Assembly (NCBI RefSeq): GCF_014084125.1
Contig: NZ_CP048405.1
Coordinates: forward strand, 5,022,001 to 5,086,000
Direction: 5' to 3'
Length of the DNA: 64,000 nucleotides
Origin: Streptacidiphilus sp. PB12-B1b
GTDB taxonomy: Bacteria > Actinomycetota > Actinomycetes > Streptomycetales > Streptomycetaceae
Shown here one piece after another: positions 8,301-16,462 of this stretch. Each line of letters starts with the position of its first letter. The stretch's first letter is position 1. Below the pieces are notes generated by a model. It did not search any database, was not told the origin of the DNA, and saw nothing but the letters and a program-made list of their open reading frames with translations. Both the position numbers and the translations under genes were made by a program.

Positions 8301-11300
8301 AGCACCTTCACGGTGCGGCCCATGCCGTCGAAGAGCGTCTCGGTCTCCGACGGGACCACGCTGTCGTTGGCCGGGACGAACACCGTCGTCGCCGGGCCGG
8401 CCGTCCGGTCGTAGTAGGCGCCGGTGGTCTTCACCGTCTGCCCGAGGGCGTTGTAGTGGGTGTCGGTGATCAGGCGTCCGGCCTCGGCGTCGGCAGTCGG
8501 CGCCTGGGACTGGATCTGCCGCATCTGGCCGTCGTACAGCACCACGGTGGTGGCGTACGACCCGTCGTCCCGCAGCTTGGAGGTGGAGGTCGTGGACGGC
8601 CCGGAGGCGCCGTTGACCGCGTAGGCGACGGTGGTGTCCGCCGGCGCCCCGGCGCTCTGCGCGTGCAGCGGCGACCACTCGGCGGTGAGCCGTCCGAGGC
8701 CGTCGTAGGTCTCGGTGGTGAGCTCGCCGTTGACGTCGGTGGAGGCCACCGGCAGGCCCCGTGCCGGGTCCATGGTCTGCGTGCTGGTCCACGGGCTCGG
8801 GGTGGTCATCGGGCCGGTCGTGGTGACCGTCGCCGGGGAGGCGCCCGGCGCCGAGTAGGCGACCGAGGTGACATGGCCCTTGGGGTCGGTGCTCTGCGTG
8901 ACCCGCCCGTAGACGTCGTACTGCTTGCTGCCGCCGGTGACGTACACCGGATCGCCCGAGGCGTCGTAGGAGTCCACGGTCGAGGTGGAGGTCACGTTGC
9001 CCGGGCCGGTCAGCGAGCCGCCCGGGGCCGAGTCGTAGAAGGTCAGCGTGTCCGAGACGGTGTCGGCGGCGGTCGCCGCGGTGCCGCAGGCGCCCTGGAC
9101 GGCCTTGACCTCGTCGGGGTAGCGCAGCAGGTTCGGATCGGGGTCGGCGGCGGCCTCGGCGGCGTAGGAGGTGGTGGTGCACACCTCCGGGTCGGCGGCG
9201 GTGCCGTCGCCCTTGGCGTCCACGGTGGTGACCCGGCCGGAGGAGTCGTAGGCCGTGTCGGTCTCGGTCCTGCGCCAACTCCCGTCGTGCAGCAGCTCGT
9301 AGCTGCGGGATTCGCTGGTCGCGCCCATCCGGGCGAGCAGCGGCGGCATGGACTCGGCCTGGTTCTCGGTGGCGGTGGTGGTGAACGTCCAGGGGCCGTC
9401 GACGGTCTTGGACTGCACCGGGCCGCCCACTCCCAGCAGGGTGTCGGTCTCCAGCGGCTGGCCGGACAGCCAGTCGGAGTCGGTGACCTGGTCCCCCACC
9501 GTGTCCGCGACGGTGACCGAGCGCCGGCTTCCGTCGGCCTTGTAGTCGCCGTCCATGCCCTGCAGGTAGGTGGTGACGGTCTGCGTGGGCACCGACTCGG
9601 CCGAGGCCGTCCCGGTGGTGGTGGTGACCGTGCGGTAGCCGCGGAAGTCGTCCCAGGTGCGGTCGGCGGGCAGGGTCAGCGGGGAGTCGTCCCGGTGCCA
9701 GGCGATGCCCGCGTAGGAGTACTGGGTGGTCTGCGTCTGCGACCAGGCCGCCGGGGCGACTAGGTCGTTGGTGGTGACCTCGGTGACCTCCGGCTTGTTG
9801 AACCAGTCCAGGACCAGGTTGTCAGGGTTGGACGAGGTGGATCCGGAGTCGGTCCAGTACACCGGGAAGCAGTTCATGGTGTTGGAGTCCGGCCCGGCCG
9901 GCATGGCGTTCTGCAGCCGGGAGCACTGCTGGCCCGGCTGGTAGCCGTAGGAGACCACGATCTGCGCGCCGGACTCGGTGGTGACGGAGTCCATCCGGGG
10001 CCGGTACAGCGCCGGTGGCGTGGTGCCGTCGGCGAGCGGGCCGTCCACCCGGTTGGGCATCTCGTCCGCCACGAAGGTCACCGGCGGCGTGGACGCGGCG
10101 GCGCCGCCGCCCAGCGCGTCCTGGCCGGTGCGCTGGATCGAGGACAGCCACATCACCGCGACCGTGCCGTCGCCCTGGTTGGCCGAGGACACCCCGCTGG
10201 TGACCACCCCGGCCTGCGGCGCGGGGAACATCTGCGTCAGCGCGTAGGAGTCCACCGGCTTGTACACCCCGCCGACCAGGACCTCCGTGGAGATCTGGGT
10301 GAGGCGTTTGGTGGAGAAGAACGACGGCGCGCTGTTCGAGCACGTACCGTTCTGCGTGCAGACCAGGTCGAACGGAACGTCCGGCCAGTTGGCGGCGGTC
10401 GACGCGGACAGGTTTCCCGGGGCGCACACCGTTGTCGAGGTCACGCACCGTTCGGCGACCCCGAAATTCACCACGTCCACCGGCTCGGCGCCGCCGACGG
10501 CATCGGCCAGCCGGTATCCGTAGGAGATGGAGGACAGGTAACTGCCACGGCTGTAGACCGTGTTGACGCCCTTGCCGGGGTTCTGGCCGCCGCCCATGGA
10601 GTAGTAGTTGGTCTCCGGCGTCCAGTCGTAGGTCTGCAGGTTGCCGTGCGGATCGACCACGTACGCCAGGTTCCACCGGTAACCCATGGCGGTGGCAACC
10701 GACTTGGCGCCCTGCGCGGAGGAGTTGCACGAGGGCATGGCGGGCACCATCGGCCCGTCGCCGCTCTTGGGGCAGTAGACCGGCTCGGTCAGCACGCTGT
10801 CGGTGGAGGCGCCGGAGGCGGTGCCCGGCAGGGAGTCCGTCCCGAAGTAGTACTGGGTGCCGTCCGGGGTGACGACCTTCCACGCCTCGCCGTCGTAGGC
10901 GCCGTTGCCCTGGTTGCTCAGCTCGGTGACCACCGTGCCGTCGTCGGTCTGCGACTTCCACACGCCACTGGAGTCCAGCACCAGCGTGGCCGAATGCGAG
11001 CCCAGCGACAGCTGGACCTGGTTCCCGCCCCAGCACTGGTCGTTGGAGTTGCTGATGCCGTCCTGGGAGCAGGGCTGGTAGGAGCGCTCGACGAAGCCGG
11101 GCGTGTAGTCCCAGCCGTCGCCGATCCAGGACGCCTGCGCGTTGGTCGCCGAGGTCCTGGCGTCCACGGTGCCGGAGTCGTACGCCAGGGTCACGCCCGG
11201 AGTGGCGCCGGTCGCCGCCGTGGGCAGCGTGACCGGGTAGGAGTAGGTGAAGTCACCGGAGTTGCCCCCGGCCGACCAACTCCCGGACGGGGAGAGGTCG

Positions 11301-12238
11301 GTGGCGGTGTAGCTGCCCACCGAGCCGGAGCCGGAGGAGGTCGCCGCCAGCACCATCGGCGCGGCCGTGACCGACCCGGCCCTGGCTGCCCCGGCCCTGG
11401 TTGCCTGGGCCTTGGCCGCCACGCCGCCGGGGCCGACCGGGACGGTGGCGGTGAGCGTCTGCCGGGCGGAGTCCTGGGAGAACGCCACCGGCGTCTGCGC
11501 CCGGCACGCCGCCACCTTCGGGGTGGTCAGCGCGCAGGCCGGCAGCTCCACCAGCTTCAGCCGGTCCTGCCAGCCGCCGCCGTAGGCCGCGGCGAACGCG
11601 GCGTAGTCCAGGGAGACCGAGACCGGCGCGGCACCGGCCGCGCGGTCGGCCCGGGCCACCGTGAACACCACGCCGCTGACGCCCGCGGCGGTCGCGGCGG
11701 CATGCGGGGCCACCGACACCGCCACCGACGCCACCGGCACCGCTGCCGTGGCCGACGCGGCTGCTGAAGTCGTCTTCGCCGCAACGGACTTCGCTGCGGA
11801 CTTGGCTGCGGGCTCGGCTGCGGGCTTGGCCGCAGATCCGCCCGGGGCCACGGCGGCCACCGACACCGGCAGCGAACCGGCCCCGGCCACGGCCGAGGTA
11901 CGGGCGGCATCGGACGCCGGGGTAGGCACCAGCGTCGCCGATCCGCTCGGCCACACCACGGCGGGCGCCTTGTACGGGTGGGGCGCGTCGGCCCGCACCC
12001 GCTGCTGCGCGGGCGTCAGGCCCGGCCTGACCGCCGCCGCCCCGCGCACCGACGGGGTCTGCTGCGGCTTGGTCAGCCCGGACCAGACCTTGTTCTTCTG
12101 GTGGTGGGTGGCGGCCGACGCGGGCGTGGCGGCGGTGGCCTCCACCCCGGCCGTCGCCATCGCCGCCGCGACGACCACCGCGACCGCGCCGAGAATGCGG
12201 CGGGGTCTCCGGTGGTTCGCTGAGGATATTCGACTCAT
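5324..12238 (-). CDS. Secreted RHS/YD-repeat protein
   Basis: 2304 residues. It has a Sec-type signal peptide (about 1-42, AVAVVVAAAMATAGVEA core), an SpvB-like beta-rich N-terminal region, many YD/RHS repeats (for example YDVYGRVTQSTDPKGH near residue 1113), and the RHS core closing motif (DPTTGLDLLGAREYDPATGRF to NPVANTDPTGL, about 1936-1996). After this sits a variable tail of about 300 residues. Its first part is very Gly/Ala-rich; its end is Gly-rich and predicted beta, containing AGADIGVGVSVACTITRQG. In RHS polymorphic toxins the tail is the toxin, but no known toxin family is recognised here and no immunity-like gene follows. GAGGAGAAAG lies upstream of the ATG. It is divergent from the LamG gene at 12505, a common pairing in Streptomyces. 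Function is surface or secreted, otherwise unknown. Confidence 0.88.
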   Translation of the reverse strand: MSRISSANHRRPRRILGAVAVVVAAAMATAGVEATAATPASAATHHQKNKVWSGLTKPQQTPSVRGAAAVRPGLTPAQQRVRADAPHPYKAPAVVWPSGSATLVPTPASDAARTSAVAGAGSLPVSVAAVAPGGSAAKPAAEPAAKSAAKSVAAKTTSAAASATAAVPVASVAVSVAPHAAATAAGVSGVVFTVARADRAAGAAPVSVSLDYAAFAAAYGGGWQDRLKLVELPACALTTPKVAACRAQTPVAFSQDSARQTLTATVPVGPGGVAAKAQATRAGAARAGSVTAAPMVLAATSSGSGSVGSYTATDLSPSGSWSAGGNSGDFTYSYPVTLPTAATGATPGVTLAYDSGTVDARTSATNAQASWIGDGWDYTPGFVERSYQPCSQDGISNSNDQCWGGNQVQLSLGSHSATLVLDSSGVWKSQTDDGTVVTELSNQGNGAYDGEAWKVVTPDGTQYYFGTDSLPGTASGASTDSVLTEPVYCPKSGDGPMVPAMPSCNSSAQGAKSVATAMGYRWNLAYVVDPHGNLQTYDWTPETNYYSMGGGQNPGKGVNTVYSRGSYLSSISYGYRLADAVGGAEPVDVVNFGVAERCVTSTTVCAPGNLSASTAANWPDVPFDLVCTQNGTCSNSAPSFFSTKRLTQISTEVLVGGVYKPVDSYALTQMFPAPQAGVVTSGVSSANQGDGTVAVMWLSSIQRTGQDALGGGAAASTPPVTFVADEMPNRVDGPLADGTTPPALYRPRMDSVTTESGAQIVVSYGYQPGQQCSRLQNAMPAGPDSNTMNCFPVYWTDSGSTSSNPDNLVLDWFNKPEVTEVTTNDLVAPAAWSQTQTTQYSYAGIAWHRDDSPLTLPADRTWDDFRGYRTVTTTTGTASAESVPTQTVTTYLQGMDGDYKADGSRRSVTVADTVGDQVTDSDWLSGQPLETDTLLGVGGPVQSKTVDGPWTFTTTATENQAESMPPLLARMGATSESRSYELLHDGSWRRTETDTAYDSSGRVTTVDAKGDGTAADPEVCTTTSYAAEAAADPDPNLLRYPDEVKAVQGACGTAATAADTVSDTLTFYDSAPGGSLTGPGNVTSTSTVDSYDASGDPVYVTGGSKQYDVYGRVTQSTDPKGHVTSVAYSAPGASPATVTTTGPMTTPSPWTSTQTMDPARGLPVASTDVNGELTTETYDGLGRLTAEWSPLHAQSAGAPADTTVAYAVNGASGPSTTSTSKLRDDGSYATTVVLYDGQMRQIQSQAPTADAEAGRLITDTHYNALGQTVKTTGAYYDRTAGPATTVFVPANDSVVPSETETLFDGMGRTVKVLAVAYGVNQDSTTTAYPGADQTDVTPPTGSRATSTFTDAQGRTTATWSYNTPAPTDKAADAIVTGYTYTPAGKLATMTDAGGNRWVYSYDLHGRQTKSVDPGAGTSTTGYDADGNTLTTTDARGTTLTYAYDALDRKTAEYDTTGGAQPDSGDELAAWTYDSLEKGQPTAQIRYTDGAADAARTYTTAVTGYTPLYQATGSKVTVPSAEGALAGTYAASSQYTAQTSELTSTGYGAEGGLPADQVNYTYTLSGLLNGFNGDDVYLNEVSYSPFGQVTGTNFGVWGDELNRAEVYDQSTGRLLTVSDQLQTLASPLQTTDYTYNQAGSLTSESAAQYGVGTADTQCFGYDQQDRLTSAWTDTNGVASTTGSTTAQVQGIGGCNDSAPVAGKVTGGPAPYWQTYSYDALGDRVGETQHDTSVSSTSGNTTQTLGYPGYNPATGGNTTATTPDAVQTATVTGPNGTATTSYGYDPAGNTTSRTVTKTGTINAPASQTIGYDAEGRTQTVKNTATGAVSSYTYDASGNLLLQHDPAAQQTVLYLPFGEQITLDTATQAVSGQRYYSASPDGVQIVLASSGATDYELPNTQGTAETTVDATTSAYAFRYFDPYGQPRGATPAAWPDQHSYLGQAQDPTTGLDLLGAREYDPATGRFQSVDPVLESGDTTEMNGYAYAGDNPVANTDPTGLTFIRLPGGGDDTDDNGGCDAACQAGGGAAGGGAAGGGGGTANGSEGRRAAPPSGAKPPVPVLPNDVPHYVVVNGHECDTDICQAYAQAYAYAMTAAGNAINGPMTFDNAGASELEAMGLPDYQQSNQGVGGVIKRFTKDLNPWNLLGNGNAFDFGAQSGGGMKEGSSGGSSGQGPALSSLDGPDYITVEAGADIGVGVSVACTITRQGHMFISDGLSVGAGADISARAGKIGGHRDQLHQSDIDSFVSGWSITVSGSALGSGAIVLGQPGRPDQLNSYSQEGGVAAGAGIAIGGSYAYGPYTTPLGW

Positions 12239-12504
12239 CGCAGAACTTTCTCCTCGTCGAGATAGCGCGCGTTACCACACGCGCGGGGAATGCCCAGCAA
12301 AGCACGGCGGATCGGGGCCCGAACGGGGTGAATTCGCGGTCATTAACCGGATCAGGAACGGCCTTTGACCGCTTTCGGAATCTGACGGGCCGTCTGCCGA
12401 CCAGGCCCCGCACCGGCGGCCGGGAACATGTGAATATCGCCGGTGGGCGCGCACCGCGTCCGGGAATTCCGCACCGATCCCGACCAAGGATGGGGGGACG
12501 AACC

Positions 12505-15500
12505 ATGTCCAGATCCCGCAGGGCCACAGGCGCGGTCAGCGCCCTGCTGGCCGCAGCGCTCGCACTGACCGGCACCGCCGCCGCCCACGCCGCCACCGGC
12601 TCCGGGCCGGTACCCGCGTCCGCCGCCGGGGCCGCCGCCGCTCCGGCCGTCGGCGCCGGGCTGCGGGCGCAGCTCGCCGCCCGCAGCCGGGCCCGGGCCA
12701 CCGGCAGGCCGGTCACGGTCGACGCGCTGACCACCGCGACCTCGGTGACCCGGGCCAACGCCGACGGCTCGTTCACCACGGTGACCTCCACCCGTCCGGC
12801 CCGGATGAGGACCCGGAGCGGCGGCTGGGCAGCGCTCGACGCCGACCTGCGGAAGGGCCCGGACGGACGCATCGTCACCACCGCCGCGCAGGGCACGCTC
12901 GAACTCTCCCCCGGCGGCCGGGGCCCGCTGGTGTCGCTGGACGACGGCGCCGGGCACACCCTGGCGCTGACCCTGCCGTTCGCCCTGCCCGCCCCGGTGC
13001 TCTCGGGCGACACCGCCACCTACCGCGACATCTCCCCCGGCCTGGATCTGACCGTCACCGCCCGGACCGACGGCGGCTTCGGCGAGGTCTTCACCGCCCG
13101 CACCGCCGCCGCGGCCCGGGCCGCCGGCACCCTCACCTTCGCCACCGGCCTCAAGGGGCTGGCCCTGCGGCAGGACGCCGCCGGGAACCTGACCGCCTAC
13201 GACTCCCGTACCGGCGCGGTGGTCCTCGCCTCCCCGGCCCCCGCCGTCTGGGACTCCGCCACCGACGGCCGCGCCGACGCCGACGCGCCCGAGACCGCGC
13301 CCGCCGCCACCGCCGGCGTCGCCGGTCCCGGCCGCCGCTCCGACGTCGCCAAGCTGCCGGCCACGGTCACCGCCACCGGCATCACCCTGGACAGCGCCGC
13401 CGCCCGCCTCGGCCACGGCGCCCCGAAGCTTCCCGAGTACATCGACCCGACCTGGAGCCTGCCGACCGCCACCGGCGGGGAGGCCAACTTCACCGAGGTC
13501 CAGGCCGGCTGCCCGAGCTACAACAACTACGACAGCAGCAGCACCGCCAAGGAGGGCCTGGGCGTCGGCAACGTGGAGACCAACTCCTCCTGCCCGGGCG
13601 CCTACCGCTCCTTCTACCAGGACAGCCTGGGCGGCATCGGCTCCGACGACCAGATCACCCACTCGGTCGTCAACCTCTCCGAGGTGTACTCCGCGCAGAG
13701 CGGCTGCGGCATCTCCGAGCCCATCTCGCTGTACCAGACCGGCCTGATGTCCAGCCCGTCCAGCTGGAGCAACCAGCCCGGCAAGATCAACGACATCGAC
13801 AACTTCACCGTCGCCACCGACGGCGGCTGCGGCGTCAACAGCTACACCGTGGACATCACCGGCGCGATGCAGGCGCTGGCCGCGGGCAACAACACCAACC
13901 TCACCTGGGGTCTGTACGGCAACGAGTCGTCGTCCGACACCCTGGTCCGGTTCAACAGCAACCCGACCATCACCACCACGTACGACATCAAGCCCAACAC
14001 CCCGACCGCCACCGCGGCCAGCCCCACCCCGGTCACCTCCAGCGGCGTGAACCAGCCGTGCGGCGGCTCCGCAACCGGCTACCTGCCGATGGCCGGCACC
14101 GGCGGGACCGACGCCGCCACCCTCAGCGCCACGCTCACCAGCAGCGTCCCCAGCGCGCAGCTGCAGGGCGTGTTCACCCTGGTCGACGTCACCGCCGGGC
14201 AGACCCTGCCGACGCTGACGTCCAGCGGCTGGGCCGCCTCCGGCGCCACCGTCCAGGTGCAGACCCCGGCGCTGACCAGCGGGCACCAGTACTCCTGGAC
14301 GGTGACCGCCGACGACCAGTACGACACCTCGGCGGCGTCGTCGGCCTGCACCTTCACCGCCGTGCAGACCCCGCCGACCAATCCGGTGGTCAGCTCCACC
14401 GACTTCCCGCCGTCCGGCAGCAGCACCGGCACCAGCAAGCGGTTCCAGCAGGCCGGAAACAACAGCGGGGTGCTCGACCTCAGCAGCACCGACCCGGGCG
14501 GCCCCGGAGTGAGCGGCTTCTACTACTCGGTCGACACGCCCGTCCCCACCAACGGGGGCACCTTCCTGGCCGCCACCGGCGGCGCGGCGGCGCTCACCGT
14601 GCAGCCCGCCGACTGGGGCACGACCACGGTCTGGGTCCAGGCCGCGGACGCCGCAGGCAACCGCTCCGCCGCCACCCCGTACTCCTTCTACCTGCCCTGG
14701 TACCCGGGTGCCAAGGTCACCTTCGGCGACCTGACCGGCGACGGCATCCCCGACCTGCTCACCACCGGCGCGACCAGCGGCGGGCTGCTGCTCCACCCCG
14801 GTGACGCCGACCCGGCCGCCGCCCCGACCGTGCTCAGCCCGCAGGCGGACACCCCGGACGCCGGGACCACCCCGTGGAGCAAGTACCTGGTCACCCACGG
14901 CGGCTCGTTCAGCAACGGCCCCGGCGACGACATCTGGGCCTTCAACACCGCCACCGGCAACCTCTACCTGTACAAGAACACCGGCGCCGGCGCCTTCCAG
15001 AACCCGTCCAGCGCGGTCGACCTGACCAAGGCGGAGGTCACCTCGGACAGCGGCGGCACCAGCTGCTTCCCCACCTCGACCGCGGACTGCACCGGCTACG
15101 ACGCCACCGACTGGAAGAACCTCACCCAGATCGTCGCCGTCGGCGACCTCTACACCGGCTCCAGCCGCGACGTGAGCGGCACCCACGACATCGTGACCGT
15201 CGAGGGCGACGCGCTGTGGCTGTACCAGGGCCGGACCGGGGCCAACTTCCTCAAGGACCCGGTCAAGCTGGGCACCAGCGGCTGGTCCGGCGTCACCGTG
15301 CTCGGCCCCGGCCTGGTCGGCGGGCGGCCGGTGCTGTGGGCCCGGAACTCCGCGGGCGCGATCACCCAGTACCCCATCACCTTCGACAGCAGCGGCTACC
15401 CCGAGAGCCTGGGCACCCCGGCCTCCGGCGGCACCCCGATCGCCACCGGCCTGGACCCGGCCGACTACCCGGTGGTGACCAGCCCCGGCGACGTCCTCGG

Positions 15501-16269
15501 CGACGGCACCCCGGGGCTGTACGCCATCGACAAGAGCAGCAAGCTGTGGTTCTACGCCGGTACGGCCGGCCAGGGCGGCCCCGCGCCGACCCACCAGTGG
15601 CTGCTCGACGAGGGCAGCGGCTCGACGATCGACGACTCGGCCGGCGGCCTGAGCGGCTACGTCAGCGAGGCCGGCGCCACCTGGGGCACCCGCGACGGCC
15701 ACCCCGACCTGGGCTTCGACGGCGACAGCGGCTACGCCGAGACCAACGGCAACGCGGTGGACACCGGCGGCTCGTTCACCGTCTCGGCCTGGGCCGAGCT
15801 GACCTCGATCCCGAGCACCGGCGCCAACTACACCGTGCTCAGCGAGTTCGGGACCGAGAACAGCCCCTTCTACCTCCAGTACAACAGCGGCAACTGGGCC
15901 TTCGCCATCAGCGACAACGACTCGGCCAGCCCGACCATCAACGGCCCGGACGGCACCGCGACGGTCACCGCCGACACCTGGTACCACCTCACCGGTGTGT
16001 ACGACGCGACCAGCAGGACCGCGTCCGTCTACGTCGACGGCGTCCTGGTCGGCAGCCAGAGCGGCCTGCCGACCTGGAGCAGCAGCGGGGATCTGGACAT
16101 CGGCCGCGACCTGTACACCGGGCTGCAGGTCGACTACTTCCCCGGCCAGATCAGCGACGTCGAGACCTGGGGCAGCGCGCTGAGCGCCGCCCAGGTCGCC
16201 GCGCTGGACGCACCTGCCGGCGGCCTGGCGGCCACCGGCTCCCTGGCGGGCACGCTGGCCGGCAGCTGA
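12505..16269 (+). CDS. Secreted LamG-domain/VCBS-repeat protein
   Basis: 1254 residues. A Sec signal peptide (about 1-30) is followed by a large beta-rich region with a DNRLRE-like module (about 310-500), fibronectin-like segments (about 500-730), FG-GAP/VCBS-like repeats beginning at FGDLTGDGIPDLL (about 737-1025) and a C-terminal LamG/concanavalin-like jellyroll (about 1028-1245, HQWLLDEGSGSTIDDSAGG and later DVETWGSALS). Such proteins bind carbohydrate or other extracellular ligands. The ATG at 12505 was chosen because GGGGGGA lies 6-7 bases upstream; an in-frame ATG at 12490 overlaps that SD. It is divergent from the RHS gene and separated from it by 266 bp. Joint action of the pair outside the cell is inference. 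Confidence 0.85.
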   Translation: MSRSRRATGAVSALLAAALALTGTAAAHAATGSGPVPASAAGAAAAPAVGAGLRAQLAARSRARATGRPVTVDALTTATSVTRANADGSFTTVTSTRPARMRTRSGGWAALDADLRKGPDGRIVTTAAQGTLELSPGGRGPLVSLDDGAGHTLALTLPFALPAPVLSGDTATYRDISPGLDLTVTARTDGGFGEVFTARTAAAARAAGTLTFATGLKGLALRQDAAGNLTAYDSRTGAVVLASPAPAVWDSATDGRADADAPETAPAATAGVAGPGRRSDVAKLPATVTATGITLDSAAARLGHGAPKLPEYIDPTWSLPTATGGEANFTEVQAGCPSYNNYDSSSTAKEGLGVGNVETNSSCPGAYRSFYQDSLGGIGSDDQITHSVVNLSEVYSAQSGCGISEPISLYQTGLMSSPSSWSNQPGKINDIDNFTVATDGGCGVNSYTVDITGAMQALAAGNNTNLTWGLYGNESSSDTLVRFNSNPTITTTYDIKPNTPTATAASPTPVTSSGVNQPCGGSATGYLPMAGTGGTDAATLSATLTSSVPSAQLQGVFTLVDVTAGQTLPTLTSSGWAASGATVQVQTPALTSGHQYSWTVTADDQYDTSAASSACTFTAVQTPPTNPVVSSTDFPPSGSSTGTSKRFQQAGNNSGVLDLSSTDPGGPGVSGFYYSVDTPVPTNGGTFLAATGGAAALTVQPADWGTTTVWVQAADAAGNRSAATPYSFYLPWYPGAKVTFGDLTGDGIPDLLTTGATSGGLLLHPGDADPAAAPTVLSPQADTPDAGTTPWSKYLVTHGGSFSNGPGDDIWAFNTATGNLYLYKNTGAGAFQNPSSAVDLTKAEVTSDSGGTSCFPTSTADCTGYDATDWKNLTQIVAVGDLYTGSSRDVSGTHDIVTVEGDALWLYQGRTGANFLKDPVKLGTSGWSGVTVLGPGLVGGRPVLWARNSAGAITQYPITFDSSGYPESLGTPASGGTPIATGLDPADYPVVTSPGDVLGDGTPGLYAIDKSSKLWFYAGTAGQGGPAPTHQWLLDEGSGSTIDDSAGGLSGYVSEAGATWGTRDGHPDLGFDGDSGYAETNGNAVDTGGSFTVSAWAELTSIPSTGANYTVLSEFGTENSPFYLQYNSGNWAFAISDNDSASPTINGPDGTATVTADTWYHLTGVYDATSRTASVYVDGVLVGSQSGLPTWSSSGDLDIGRDLYTGLQVDYFPGQISDVETWGSALSAAQVAALDAPAGGLAATGSLAGTLAGS

Positions 16270-16287
16270 GGCCGGCGGGCCTGACGG

Positions 16288-16327
16288 CCCGGTGCGGGCG
16301 ACGGCGGCGGCCGTCACCCGCACCGGG
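16288..16327 (+). terminator. Hairpin terminator after LamG gene
   Basis: An 11-bp stem (CCCGGTGCGGG with CCCGCACCGGG) is extended by a further 5 bp after one mismatch. It lies 18 bp past the stop codon. Confidence 0.65.
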
Positions 16328-16404
16328 CGCTGTTGCGTCCAGCCGGTGCGCTCGGTGCGTGACGCAACGCACCGGCCTGCACCGGGGGGAGCCTGGTCGG
16401 CAAG

Positions 16405-16425
16405 CTAAGGTGTGCCTTACCTTAG
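16405..16425 (+). promoter_or_regulatory. Iron box (DtxR/IdeR/DmdR-type operator) upstream of efeU
   Basis: Perfect 7-bp arms CTAAGGT and ACCTTAG flank GTGCCTT, matching the interrupted palindrome bound by iron-loaded DtxR-family repressors. It sits 38 bp before the efeU start used here, so transcription should be released under iron limitation. Confidence 0.8.
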
Positions 16426-16462
16426 AGTCGGTGTTCCCTAGTGGATGGAGCGGGTCGGTCAG

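Noticed and set aside
4880-9763. 1627-codon plus-strand ORF opposite the RHS gene
   Set aside because: It is Gly/Val/Arg-rich without domains and lies antisense to the RHS protein, which has a signal peptide and YD repeats.
16445-16462. efeU start at ATG 16445
   Set aside because: It has no SD and adds six residues (MERVGQ) before the conserved MLPTFVIGLREGLEA start.
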